A stretch of 64,000 nt of DNA from Paenibacillus tyrphae (GCF_000722545.1 NZ_JNVM01000010.1:62001-126000), one strand, 5' to 3'. Counted from the first letter of the stretch, positions 41,444 to 49,509 are shown. Notes: generated by a model not told the origin, from the sequence alone. Numbers and translations: made by a program.

Positions 41444-42050
41444 TACAAAGTACCTCCCTTGTCAATCTTTTTTTGAGAGTAACTATCGCTGAGCTTCTAG
41501 CTTTAGACACGGCTTGAGGAGAAATTGATAAGATAACAGCAATATCTCTATCAAGAAAACACATAGAGTAGGTAAGTGTAAGTATTATTTTTTGCTTTTG
41601 TGTAAGTTTGGAAAAAGCTTTGTAGACACATTCGTTGCTTATTGAATCGAGTAACACGGAGGGGTCTGAACTTATTTTGCTCTCTTCCTTATTATCCGAG
41701 TAACTTTCTCCGAATGTGCGACCAGTTTCTTCATATAGTTCCATATCAAAAATAAATACGTTCCACTCATCCCTCTTCCGCTTCTTTCTATGAAAATCAA
41801 TGAAAGCATACTTAATTGTCGAGCTTAAGTATTTAGTAAATCGGACTTCAAAATGAAACATATTGAACGCTTCTTCTAAGGGTTCCCAAGTCTTCAGTGA
41901 TGGACATTCTACATAAGAAAAAAGAAGAAAATGGTTATCAGGGTATGAAAAGAAACGTCTGACAATATAATCAGTGGAGTGTGCAAAGGGGATAGGTATA
42001 CTTTTTGATTCCACTTTTGCCTTTATTTCAAATGAGCTGACTGAAAGCAT
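41430..42050 (-). CDS. Sigma-O-like RNA polymerase sigma factor (region 4 only clearly visible)
   Basis: A 206-residue protein. The C-terminal about 60 residues are sigma region 4: VYKAFSKLTQKQKIILTLTYSMCF followed by the helix-turn-helix RDIAVILSISPQAVSKARSSAI. The N-terminal half has basic and aromatic segments (STIKYAFIDFHRKKRKRDEW) that could be a partial region 2/3. The absence of a full region 2, plus the small RsoA-like protein in the operon, fits the split sigma-O/RsoA system. AGGAGGG precedes ATG 42050. Upstream (42051-42330) is about 280 bases of very AT-rich DNA without genes. Confidence 0.75.
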   Translation of the reverse strand: MLSVSSFEIKAKVESKSIPIPFAHSTDYIVRRFFSYPDNHFLLFSYVECPSLKTWEPLEEAFNMFHFEVRFTKYLSSTIKYAFIDFHRKKRKRDEWNVFIFDMELYEETGRTFGESYSDNKEESKISSDPSVLLDSISNECVYKAFSKLTQKQKIILTLTYSMCFLDRDIAVILSISPQAVSKARSSAIVTLKKRLTREVLCNEQF

Positions 42051-42331
42051 AGTCTAGCCCTCCTCTCTGGAAAAATTCCTAATTATAACAATGTTTCAAA
42101 TTAAATAAAAAACAACCCAATTAGAAAATTTTTTCAAAAGAGGATGTAATTATAAAAATTCGGCATCAGCAAGAGATGAATGTAATATATATACGATTGT
42201 TACATTAATAAGTTATATTTTTTATTGAAAAATTTTTAAAAAATATAAAATAAAGTAAAAATTTATTGAATAGCTATATTATTTCTATTTAAGTTTTTTT
42301 GTATTTTTTGTTTGTAACAACCAATTTGTGG

Positions 42332-42383
42332 TTGACAAAAATTGATTACATATGTAATATCTAATTTAGATTACGTTTGTGAT
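42332..42383 (+). promoter_or_regulatory. Promoter with BlaI/MecI-type operators
   Basis: TTGACA (42332-42337), 17 bases, then TAATAT (42355-42360) form a near-consensus sigma-A promoter. The perfect palindrome ATTACATATGTAAT (42345-42358) covers the spacer and -10, and an imperfect copy ATTACGTTTGTGAT lies at 42370-42383. Both have the TACA-n-TGTA core bound by BlaI/MecI repressors, so the downstream repressor gene is probably autoregulated. Confidence 0.78.
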
Positions 42384-42405
42384 CCAATTTTTTAGGAGGA
42401 GCCTA

Positions 42406-42780
42406 ATGTCAAAAAAGATTCCTAAAATTTCTGATGCCGAATGGGAAGTAATGAAGGTGCTTTGGGGAAATTCATCTTCCACAGCTAATGAAGTTATAGA
42501 AGTTTTGCAACCTAAAACGGATTGGAAACCCAAAACTATTCGAACTTTATTAAATCGACTGGTTCAAAAAAAAGCAGCAGGGATTAACCAAGAGGGAAAA
42601 GTATACACATTTTACCCACTTTTTGAGGAGGACGAATGTCGCCGTGCTGAAGCTCAATCATTCATCAAGCGAATTTATGGAGGGGCCTTGAAGCCAATGA
42701 TTGTTCAGTTTTTACAGGAACGATCATTATCTCCTGAAGATATTAAAGAACTACGGAGCATTCTCGACGAGAAAGCGTAA
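42406..42780 (+). CDS. BlaI/MecI/CopY-family transcriptional repressor
   Basis: A 124-residue winged-helix repressor. ISDAEWEVMKVLWGNSSSTANEVIEVL and WKPKTIRTLLNRLVQKKAAG are the family's DNA-binding helices; the C-terminal part dimerises. The site cleaved by the partner protease normally lies between these parts. The start ATG 42406 has TTAGGAGGAG upstream. It is paired with an M56 membrane protease gene and preceded by two operators, so it represses this pair until a signal is sensed. Confidence 0.92.
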   Translation: MSKKIPKISDAEWEVMKVLWGNSSSTANEVIEVLQPKTDWKPKTIRTLLNRLVQKKAAGINQEGKVYTFYPLFEEDECRRAEAQSFIKRIYGGALKPMIVQFLQERSLSPEDIKELRSILDEKA

Positions 42781-42831
42781 TAACGATGAATAATGTGGTT
42801 CATATCGCTTATAAATAAAGGAAAGGAAAGG

Positions 42832-44925
42832 ATGAATGTGCTTGAAACAAGCGTGACGCGGCTGACGACAGTGTTTCAATGGATAGTAACCACTTCGATT
42901 ATGGCAAGTTTATTAGTCATATTTATTCTTATTATCAAATGGGTTTTCAAAAAACATTTAAGCCTTAATGTTCATTATTTCTTATGGATTTTATTACTTT
43001 TAAGACTTATATTACCTTTCGGTCCTGAAAGTTCGTTTAGCATCTTTAATTTGCTTTCTGTCAACCTAACTTATATTTCGTTACCAAGTAACCATGAGCC
43101 GCCCTCCGTTGTTCTACAACATAATTCAATGAACTTGAACCATGACGAAACCATAAAATCGACAGAACCCTTGGACAGTCAGATGCAGGGTAATCAAACT
43201 CCCCATGAAACCGTACAAATACCATCTAGGATAGAAAGCAGTACATGGAGTCCATCGATCTGGAATTATGCCACGATCATCTGGATTATAGGTGTAACCC
43301 TTTTATTTTTCTATATCATCAAAATGAACAGATTATTTAGGCGAAAAGTCGTCGGCTCGAAAATATCCGAACCATTGCTTCTGGAGATTTTAAACCGGTG
43401 CAAGTTGATTATCGGTGTTAAATCTGATATTCCTCTTATTGCGACAGATGTGGTGGCAGGCCCAACCTTATACGGTTTTATCCGAGCAAAATTGCTTCTC
43501 CCAAAAAGAACTTTAGAAACATTGCGACATGATGAGCTTGAGTATGTATTCCTTCATGAAATAGCTCATTACCGAAGAAAAGATATTGCATTTAATACTG
43601 TGTTCTTCTGCTCTTTGATAATCCATTGGTTTAACCCGGTTTTATGGTACGCTTATTACCGTATGCGTGAGGATCAGGAACTAGCTTGTGACGGCTTGGC
43701 TTTAACTCATGTGCATCAATCAAAAGTTGTTGAATACGGCCATACGATTTTGAGATTAATGGAGACGTACTCCCCGGTATATCGATCGACAAGTATTGCA
43801 CATTTTTCTTCTACCAAAGCTCAGTTAAAAAGAAGAATATTGATGATCAAAGATTTTAACCGGAAAAATTATCGTTGGTCGCTTTCTGGTATTTTACTGG
43901 CAATTCTCTTGAGCGGCTGTGTTCTAACGAACGCTGATTCTTTAAACGAGAAAAATAATTCGCACGAAGCGGATCCTCCAAAACCGGCTGTACAGAAACA
44001 ACCGGATGATAGTGAAATACATTTGGTGAATAATGGTGAAAGCGAAGTTCCCGGTTCATTAACCATAGAAAAAGTTGCAATTGGCAATGTACGTCTGGGA
44101 GATACGAAGCAAGCTATTTTTGGATTATTAGGAGGGCCTGATAAGGTCGAATCGGACTCCAATACAGGGGAAGATATTTGGCATTTTTCAAAACATGAAG
44201 CAACCTTGTATTTCTATAAAGATTCACCCGACTTTCCTTCACGAGGAGTTAGCCGCGTACTTATTACCGGAAGTTCTAACTTGAAGACGGATCAAGGAAT
44301 TGGAGTGGGGGACACGCTTCAGCATATTAAGAATCTTTATAGCCATATTAATGGGACATCAGAGAGTGACGGAAAAAGAACGGTATGGGTAAATGGCGAA
44401 AAGAAAGGGCTCGAATCTTCTAACAAGTACTATCCAACGTTAAGGTTTGAGCTTCAATCAGGTAAAATACAAAAAATCGAGCTTACCAGCCAAAATGTTA
44501 ATCCTGGACCGTATCATAAGAAACCGCTTAGCTACGCTGATATGGCGATTGGCGATATCAAGATCGGTGATTCGGGTGAAAGTATCGTTGAACGATATGG
44601 TAATCCCAGTAAGAAAACAATTGTACATGGGAATGGTGCCCCTGAATGGATTTATGAAAAACATGGTTTTTTTGTTGACGTTGATCCGGTATGGGCTATC
44701 CGAGTAACGAGTCCTTTCAAGGGAAGTACTTCCAGAGGGATTCATATAGGTAGCAAGGAGGAGGAGGTCAAGAAGGCCTACCCCGACAGTTATTTCAACT
44801 CCAATGGTTTTACTGGCTTGGTTCAAAATTCAACTGATGGGACCTATCAAATAGTTTTTGAACTGGAGAAAGGTATCGTGATAGCTATTGCGATGCAAAA
44901 GGACTTAGTTTTAAATAAGAATTGA
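42832..44925 (+). CDS. M56-family membrane metalloprotease sensor with repeated C-terminal domain (BlaR1-like, not penicillin-binding)
   Basis: A 697-residue protein. Several N-terminal membrane helices surround a cytoplasmic zinc protease: VFLHEIAHYRRKD (HExxH) and EDQELACDGLAL (third ligand Glu and Asp). A later helix (SLSGILLAILLSGCV) leads to the outside. Instead of the BlaR1 penicillin-binding domain it has two related modules starting VAIGNVRLGDTKQAIFGLLGGP and MAIGDIKIGDSGESIVERYGNP, a G-x-x-x-GD-...-GxP repeat seen in other Bacillus cell-envelope proteins, plus a further half copy (IHIGSKEEEVKKAYPDS). The ligand is unknown. I chose ATG 42832, after GGAAAGGAAAGG. Confidence 0.85.
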   Translation: MNVLETSVTRLTTVFQWIVTTSIMASLLVIFILIIKWVFKKHLSLNVHYFLWILLLLRLILPFGPESSFSIFNLLSVNLTYISLPSNHEPPSVVLQHNSMNLNHDETIKSTEPLDSQMQGNQTPHETVQIPSRIESSTWSPSIWNYATIIWIIGVTLLFFYIIKMNRLFRRKVVGSKISEPLLLEILNRCKLIIGVKSDIPLIATDVVAGPTLYGFIRAKLLLPKRTLETLRHDELEYVFLHEIAHYRRKDIAFNTVFFCSLIIHWFNPVLWYAYYRMREDQELACDGLALTHVHQSKVVEYGHTILRLMETYSPVYRSTSIAHFSSTKAQLKRRILMIKDFNRKNYRWSLSGILLAILLSGCVLTNADSLNEKNNSHEADPPKPAVQKQPDDSEIHLVNNGESEVPGSLTIEKVAIGNVRLGDTKQAIFGLLGGPDKVESDSNTGEDIWHFSKHEATLYFYKDSPDFPSRGVSRVLITGSSNLKTDQGIGVGDTLQHIKNLYSHINGTSESDGKRTVWVNGEKKGLESSNKYYPTLRFELQSGKIQKIELTSQNVNPGPYHKKPLSYADMAIGDIKIGDSGESIVERYGNPSKKTIVHGNGAPEWIYEKHGFFVDVDPVWAIRVTSPFKGSTSRGIHIGSKEEEVKKAYPDSYFNSNGFTGLVQNSTDGTYQIVFELEKGIVIAIAMQKDLVLNKN

Positions 44926-44945
44926 TTGTTAATAATATAAAATAA

Positions 44946-44978
44946 CAGCCCTTGTCTCTAAAATGAGAACAAGGGCTG
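44946..44978. terminator. Terminator-like hairpin between convergent genes
   Basis: CAGCCCTTGTCTC pairs with GAGAACAAGGGCTG (one bulge) over a short AT loop, followed by ATTTGTTT on the plus strand. It can serve the M56 gene and perhaps the leftward gene at 45741. Confidence 0.75.
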
Positions 44979-45018
44979 ATTTGTTTGATCGTTAAATCAC
45001 GTATGTGTACGTATCTTA

Positions 45019-45741
45019 TTAATAAAGATTTGTCATGCCCGGCAGACCCGGATCATCGAATACTCGATCTCTGTATGCATAGATGCAATCGCGATTCACA
45101 ATGGTATTATAGAACCCCTCATATCCAACGGATACAGTCCAAGGGCGACCGCCATTAGAATCCTTCAGCGTGTAGCTTTGGGAAGAACAATAATTGGTAG
45201 ACGATCCGCCATAGTTCGAATAATAGCCATTGTACAATGCTGAAGCAGCTGCACTTAAGCCAGGATTATCAAACCCACCATCAGAATATGCATATTGTAG
45301 ATGCGGATAGCCTTCAATAAGAAGTTTTGCATATGATCTTACTCCATTATTAGGCCCGCTAAAGCTAGTACCTGTCGGAGTACCGTTTGATGTTCCGCTA
45401 AATCCGCAAAGTGCTCTTTGGTTACCGGGATTCCACCGAGATTGAAATTCGGATACGCTCCATCCCATTTCGATTGCCCAGTGAACAAGAATAAACGCTG
45501 GGGGCAAAATTCCATAGAAGGGGCTTTTATAGGTTTGATACGCTACCCATTTTGCAAGATTTGCAATGGTATAAGAATTACCGTTATACGTAACGACACC
45601 GTTGACAAAGCCGGTTTGGTTATTTAAGCATCCTGCTAACATACCGATATTCTCTAGTGTGTCGTCCTTTCTATCTGCGTTACCACTTTCCGGTACCTTC
45701 AACAAGCGGACATCTTCTTCATGATTGCGGATCTTGGTCAT
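45019..45741 (-). CDS. Lysozyme/glucosaminidase-like protein, tentative
   Basis: A 240-residue protein without signal peptide. The segment AFILVHWAIEMGWSVSEFQSRWNPGNQRALCGF resembles the catalytic Glu region of lysozyme-like glucosaminidases (..QWA.ESGWG.S.......NP.G..), followed by an Asn/Gly/Ser/Tyr-rich stretch (NGYYSNYGGSSTNYCSS) and a repeat-like ending DPGLPG. Two DNPGLS/DDPGLP motifs occur. The N-terminal about 60 residues are polar. It may be a phage- or bacteriocin-derived cell-wall hydrolase; assignment uncertain. AT-rich like the preceding island. Confidence 0.45.
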   Translation of the reverse strand: MTKIRNHEEDVRLLKVPESGNADRKDDTLENIGMLAGCLNNQTGFVNGVVTYNGNSYTIANLAKWVAYQTYKSPFYGILPPAFILVHWAIEMGWSVSEFQSRWNPGNQRALCGFSGTSNGTPTGTSFSGPNNGVRSYAKLLIEGYPHLQYAYSDGGFDNPGLSAAASALYNGYYSNYGGSSTNYCSSQSYTLKDSNGGRPWTVSVGYEGFYNTIVNRDCIYAYRDRVFDDPGLPGMTNLY

Positions 45742-45899
45742 TCTTAATCGACTCCTTTAATATAATGTTGGCTTCGATAGAATTCAGACGACTCTCTACT
45801 GAGTTATCAAAGCCACACTATATAACAGTGAATTTGAGCCTTATAAAAACAACCATAATTTTACGAGAATCAATATTTCTTGCAGCACAAAAAGAAATA

Positions 45900-46017
45900 G
45901 ACCGCCCTCGGCAAAGCAAAGGTAGCGGTCGATTCATGATCAGTTTTTATTCTGCTTAGCTACCGCCCTTAAAAGCGGCTATTGTGTGGGAGTCGTGCTG
46001 GCGCACGGCTCTCTTTT
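45900..46017 (+). other. Structured intergenic segment: hairpin and terminator, possible remnant of a type I toxin locus
   Basis: GACCGC/GCGGTC (45900-45930) forms one stem. A second, GAGTCGTGC/GCACGGCTC (45990-46011) with a TGGC loop, is followed by TCTTTTTATT, a good rightward terminator. Hairpin pairs of this kind (a ..GACCGCC...GGCGGTC.. stem, then a ..CTATTGTGTGGGAGT..ACTC-T-run) follow holin-like toxin genes in Bacilli. The frame upstream (about 45830-45900) encodes only a short hydrophobic scrap, so no intact toxin is annotated. The rest of the 45742-46044 gap shows nothing else. Confidence 0.4.
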
Positions 46018-46044
46018 TATTAAACCGTATGCTATGTATCCTGC

Positions 46045-46401
46045 TCAATCCCGCATGATGATAAGCGCCTGGGGAATGACGAGCCAGAAGCCCGACACCG
46101 GCGTGAAAAAGACGCCGACGAGACAAAGCACAAGCATGTAGACGCCGATAAATTTCGGGATTTCCATTCTTTTGACCTGGGTTAGCCAGCGGATCAGTCC
46201 GGCCAGCATAAACAGCAGGGCGCCGAATAGCAGGAACCAGAAGGCCGAACCCCGGTCGTAATGAGGACCAATGCTGTTAAATAATCCGCTCCGTCCGATA
46301 TCTGCGAGCGGCTGCCAATAAATGATAATACCGACTACCGTATGCAGTACTGCCGTCCAAGCAAGCATCATGCCCGAATAAGATTTAAGTTTGGCTGCCA
46401 T
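46045..46401 (-). CDS. Four-helix membrane protein (DUF6463-like)
   Basis: A 118-residue protein with four hydrophobic segments, such as MMLAWTAVLHTVVGIIIYW, FWFLLFGALLFMLAGLIRWL, IPKFIGVYMLVLCLVGVFF and GFWLVIPQALIIM. ATG 46401 has AAGGAGCG ten bases upstream and follows the SRPBCC gene with a 17-base overlap, so it is the last gene of the leftward arsA operon. No catalytic motif. Function unknown. Confidence 0.72.
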   Translation of the reverse strand: MAAKLKSYSGMMLAWTAVLHTVVGIIIYWQPLADIGRSGLFNSIGPHYDRGSAFWFLLFGALLFMLAGLIRWLTQVKRMEIPKFIGVYMLVLCLVGVFFTPVSGFWLVIPQALIIMRD

Positions 46402-46975
46402 AAACAACTCGCTCCTTTTCCGCATTGGTTTTAATCGCTCTGAGCAGAGCGCGCCGGATCAAGGCGCTGCCGGGGGAGATCAGCAGCCAGTACAGCCCGA
46501 ATTTCAGCCGCGCCGCCCTGTCCTCCGTTTGAATCCGCGTCTCGGTGAACACCGTCATCGTTCCGTTCGACTGCTCCCGCACTTGAAAATTCATGACCGC
46601 CTTCGCATGACGCGGGGAGTCATAATCGATAAAAGCCTGTGCCGAATCCAAGCGGAGCGGCTCGTTGCGGATGGGTCTCCAGAATGGGCCGACTACGCCG
46701 ACCACGAGTTCCTGCCCTTCGGCTTCTTCCAGCAGCATAAATCCGTGGCGAATCACTCGTTTTATAAACGGTTCGTCGCCGTCCGAAGCCCCCGTTTTCA
46801 CTTTGCCGGCCAGCCAGGCCGGAAGCATCCGAATACCGAACAGCAGGCGCAGCACGGGAATATCCCCATATTTTACTTCGCGAATTGCACGATAGACCGC
46901 ATCCCTCGGCGCGCGGACGTCGATCGAATGCTTTTCGTGGTAATGGTAGATCGGCAAATAACGGTCGAGCAGCAT
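46385..46975 (-). CDS. SRPBCC-like protein, unknown function
   Basis: A 196-residue protein. HSIDVRAPRDAVYRAIREVKYGDIP near the start and FWRPIRNEP, VMNFQVREQ and TVFTETRIQTEDRAARLKFGLYWLLISPGSALIRRALLRAI near the end (shown here as its separate recognisable parts) fit the strand-helix order of START/SRPBCC-type proteins. ATG 46975 follows AAGGAGGAATCC. Part of the MarR-controlled arsA operon. It has no membrane segment and may bind a lipid-like ligand. Confidence 0.65.
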   Translation of the reverse strand: MLLDRYLPIYHYHEKHSIDVRAPRDAVYRAIREVKYGDIPVLRLLFGIRMLPAWLAGKVKTGASDGDEPFIKRVIRHGFMLLEEAEGQELVVGVVGPFWRPIRNEPLRLDSAQAFIDYDSPRHAKAVMNFQVREQSNGTMTVFTETRIQTEDRAARLKFGLYWLLISPGSALIRRALLRAIKTNAEKERVVYGSQT

Positions 46976-47013
46976 GGGGATTCCTCCTTGTATTGGACAT
47001 GCTGGGAAGCCGA

Positions 47014-47250
47014 TCAATCGGAAATGTCGATCGAACCACGGGATAGGCTCGGTGTTTTTTTACCGGCTGTCCCCGACGGCTCCTTCGTCCGGTCGATTGC
47101 GGCATCGAGCAAGCTGCGAAGACCGAGCAGGGCTTCTCCGCGGGAAGTGAGAAAATGGCTGCGTGCCCCGGCGGGAATGAATTCGGCAACCAACGTTTCT
47201 TGTACCTCCGACAAGCTGTTCAGCAATCTTGTTACCTTATCGGCTCTCAT
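47014..47250 (-). CDS. Small hypothetical protein between arsA and SRPBCC gene
   Basis: A 78-residue protein starting at ATG 47250, directly after AAAGGAGGAG. The first half is helical (RADKVTRLLNSLSEVQETLVAEF), the second polar. It overlaps the arsA-like gene by 14 bases and lies 38 bases before the next gene. I do not recognise it. Confidence 0.68.
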   Translation of the reverse strand: MRADKVTRLLNSLSEVQETLVAEFIPAGARSHFLTSRGEALLGLRSLLDAAIDRTKEPSGTAGKKTPSLSRGSIDISD

Positions 47251-48451
47251 CGTTCTCCTCCTTTTTGGGTTCTTCCGGCAGCTCTTTTTCGCCGAAGCGG
47301 ATCGACAGCTTCTGCTCCGTAAACCGGGCGCCGGCAATCGGACGGCCGAGCAGGATGCGCGGCAGCACCACTTTGCGTTTGTAAGGGCCCGCTTGGACGG
47401 TCAGCTCGTCGCCTTTCTGGCTGAGCGACAAGTCGCTTTTGTCTACAAAAGGCAGTGTCAGATCCAGAAAGTAAGCGTCGTCCTCCTTGCGGATGTCCTG
47501 TACCTTACCCGAGTGGAGCACTTCCGAGACATCTCTGCTGCCGAAAGCGGCTTCGCCCATTTGAGCGAGCAGCGGCAGGCCGTGTACTTCGGATTTCATC
47601 AGCGGGATGCGAAAGATTGGCAGCGGGCTGAAACAGTCGCGAATTTCTTCTTCATATTTGTCGTGAGCCGCCCGCCATCCGGCCCAATAGCCGGTTCCGG
47701 CCTCCTCCGGTAAGACGCGGTTTACAACCACCGCATCGGTATTGAAGCCGAACAAGTTCAAATAGGTGAACGCCCTTCGAGCCTCGGAGATCACCATCTT
47801 CTCCGGGTTAAGCACCATACGGATAGAGGTCGTCTCCGAATCGAGAATCAGGCTTTGCAGCAGCTCCAGCTCGCGGGCGAGCGACTCGATGCTGTTCATG
47901 ACGTTATCGTCGGGCAGCTCCAGGCCGCCTGTGACGATTTTGGCGACGGGACGCACCAGCTTTATTAACCGGCGCTCGTATGGGAAAATTTTGTCCATCC
48001 ACCAGCCCAGCACGTTCGGGTAGCTGAGCAGCCGGAGCGTCTCTCCGGTCGGTGCGCAATCGACGACGATGACGTCATAGTCGCCGCTGGCTGCATGGCG
48101 CTTGATTTCCAGCAGGCTGAACAGCTCTTCCATACCGGGGAACACAAGCATTTCCTCGGTCGTCACATCGCTAAGATCGGCCCAGTTCATCAAGCCGGCC
48201 AACCAGCCTTGGACCGCGCCCCAATGCCTTTCCGTTTCGCGCAAGCTATCGACTTCTTGCCCCCATAAACAATCGGCAACGGGAACAGGGCCGCTTCCAA
48301 GCGGTTGATCGAACGAATCGGATAAACTATGCGCCGCATCCGTACTCATCACAAGCGTTCGAAGCCCTTGTGCCGCAAGCGTGACGCCCGTTGCCGCAGC
48401 GACGCTCGTTTTGCCGACGCCGCCTTTGCCGGTATACAGAATGATTCTCAT
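47237..48451 (-). CDS. ArsA/GET3-family ATPase with C-terminal HSP20-like domain
   Basis: A 404-residue ATPase. The deviant P-loop is LYTGKGGVGKTSVAAATG, the switch motif STDAAHSLSDSF, and VVDCAPTGETLRLL the Walker B/switch region. The C-terminal about 90 residues (YFLDLTLPFVDKSDLSLSQKG through GARFTEQKLSIRFGEK) resemble the small-heat-shock domain found in many bacterial ArsA proteins. No ArsB, ArsC or ArsR gene is adjacent, so a tail-anchored-protein or stress role is as likely as arsenite transport. First gene of the leftward operon; a MarR-type operator sits at its promoter. Confidence 0.88.
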   Translation of the reverse strand: MRIILYTGKGGVGKTSVAAATGVTLAAQGLRTLVMSTDAAHSLSDSFDQPLGSGPVPVADCLWGQEVDSLRETERHWGAVQGWLAGLMNWADLSDVTTEEMLVFPGMEELFSLLEIKRHAASGDYDVIVVDCAPTGETLRLLSYPNVLGWWMDKIFPYERRLIKLVRPVAKIVTGGLELPDDNVMNSIESLARELELLQSLILDSETTSIRMVLNPEKMVISEARRAFTYLNLFGFNTDAVVVNRVLPEEAGTGYWAGWRAAHDKYEEEIRDCFSPLPIFRIPLMKSEVHGLPLLAQMGEAAFGSRDVSEVLHSGKVQDIRKEDDAYFLDLTLPFVDKSDLSLSQKGDELTVQAGPYKRKVVLPRILLGRPIAGARFTEQKLSIRFGEKELPEEPKKEENDESR

Positions 48452-48465
48452 CGTATCCCTCCATT

Positions 48466-48483
48466 TAGTACGATTTCGTAGTA
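48466..48483. promoter_or_regulatory. MarR-type operator upstream of the arsA-like operon
   Basis: TAGTACGATTTCGTAGTA, with the perfect inner palindrome TACGA-TT-TCGTA, lies 15 bases before the leftward arsA-like start (48451). It matches the site at 49069-49086 in front of the marR-type gene. Confidence 0.72.
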
Positions 48484-48520
48484 TTTAGTTAAAAAAATAG
48501 GGGCTACGGTTCAACTAAGT

Positions 48521-48997
48521 TTAATCGTCTATCCGGATTTTCCGGACGGTGCGATCGGACGGTGCGCTGTCTTTATCTTCTTTGTGCTGCAGCGCTTTGC
48601 CTACTTTGACCGCGAGCGTCAGAAATTGTTGCAGCTCCTCTGGGGAGAGAGCTGCCTGCACGCGGGCAAACATGTTTTCCATCATGGCTTTTGCCTGGCC
48701 TGCCAGCTTGCGGCCTTCGTCAGAAAGCCTGACCAGAATGATGCGCTGATCTTTATCGGATTGATTGCGCTCGGCAAGACCTTTGCGGACCAGACGTTTC
48801 GTCAGGCTCGTCACCGTGCTGAGCGGCGCTCCCAGTTCCGCTGCCAGCTCCGACATGGTCAGCTCGCCGCGATATTCGAGGAACATGAGCGCGGAAATTT
48901 CGGAGCGGTTCAGCGTTTGCTCCAGCTCGGCCGCCTCCGCCATCAAGCTCATGGGCCGCAGACCGTGTTTGAAAAATAGCTCCAGCATCTGCTCCAT
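48521..48997 (-). CDS. MarR-family transcriptional regulator
   Basis: A 158-residue winged-helix repressor: LTMSELAAELGAPLSTVTSLTKRLVRKGLAERNQSDKDQRIILVRLSDEG in outline contains the recognition helix (LSTVTSLTKRL) and the beta wing (DQRIILV). A TTG three bases upstream (49000) is an alternative start. GGAGGATAC precedes. It is transcribed towards the arsA-like gene, with matching operators before both genes, so it most likely represses itself and the operon and responds to a small ligand. Confidence 0.9.
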   Translation of the reverse strand: MEQMLELFFKHGLRPMSLMAEAAELEQTLNRSEISALMFLEYRGELTMSELAAELGAPLSTVTSLTKRLVRKGLAERNQSDKDQRIILVRLSDEGRKLAGQAKAMMENMFARVQAALSPEELQQFLTLAVKVGKALQHKEDKDSAPSDRTVRKIRIDD

Positions 48998-49068
48998 CAA
49001 CGACTGTATCCTCCAATGTACTGCGATATTCGTTTATTACGATATGGAATTAATTTACGGTTTCATTT

Positions 49069-49086
49069 TACTACGATTTCGTACTA
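49069..49086. promoter_or_regulatory. MarR-type operator upstream of the marR-type gene
   Basis: TACTACGATTTCGTACTA; read on the minus strand it is TAGTACGAAATCGTAGTA, differing from the arsA-side site only in the central two bases (TT versus AA). It lies about 72 bases before the regulator start. Confidence 0.72.
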
Positions 49087-49458
49087 ATTACAAGAGGGAG
49101 CTTTACTTTTGGTGAAAATGAAGCGGGGGGAGCGCAGCGGTTCGGCAGGAAAAAAAGAAATGGCGCCCCGTATTTCGGGGCGTCAGAGTGTTGAGAAACC
49201 TTGGAAGTAGAAAAACTTAGAGAAATAGGTGGTGGAAGAAAATGACGGGGAGCCCGTCTTCAACTCAATCGCTAAGCCACATAGCGGTTGCTTGCACAGG
49301 TGCCGCGCTGTCGAACGCCAGGATCATTCAAAAAAAACACATTGCTAATCGAAGGGGTAGGATGGTAATATAGGCTCACAAAAGTAAAGTTTTGTTACAT
49401 TTTTCCTAAATAGATGTCGCTTCTTGCCGCCATCCGGCGATTCGATTTGCCTATTCCA
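49087..49458. other. Noncoding 370-base gap with terminator-like hairpin
   Basis: No supported gene. GCGCCCCG/CGGGGCGT (49163-49183, loop TATTT) is a strong hairpin; on the minus strand it is followed after a few bases by TTTCTTTTTTT, so it would terminate a leftward transcript coming from about 49200-49400, where no gene is annotated. GC-rich patches at 49230-49330 might belong to a small RNA. Otherwise nothing recognisable. Confidence 0.4.
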
Positions 49459-49480
49459 AAAATTAAAGCGGTTTAATTTT
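49459..49480. promoter_or_regulatory. LacI-type operator upstream of the lacI-family gene
   Basis: AAAATTAAA-GCGG-TTTAATTTT is a perfect inverted repeat whose centre AAGCGGTT fits the LacI/PurR core AANCGNTT. It lies 29 bases before ATG 49510, suggesting autoregulation and giving a motif with which to find other targets. Confidence 0.65.
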
Positions 49481-49509
49481 CATAGCGCGTATCGGAAGGA
49501 GCCTGCCCC

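Noticed and set aside
42051..42331. Possible extra genes or CRISPR-like repeats in the AT-rich gap
   Set aside because: Only homopolymer-rich AT sequence; no regularly spaced repeats and no start with a ribosome site.
46391..47713. 440-codon rightward frame across the arsA operon
   Set aside because: It crosses four leftward genes that each have ribosome sites and family patterns; composition is shadow-like.
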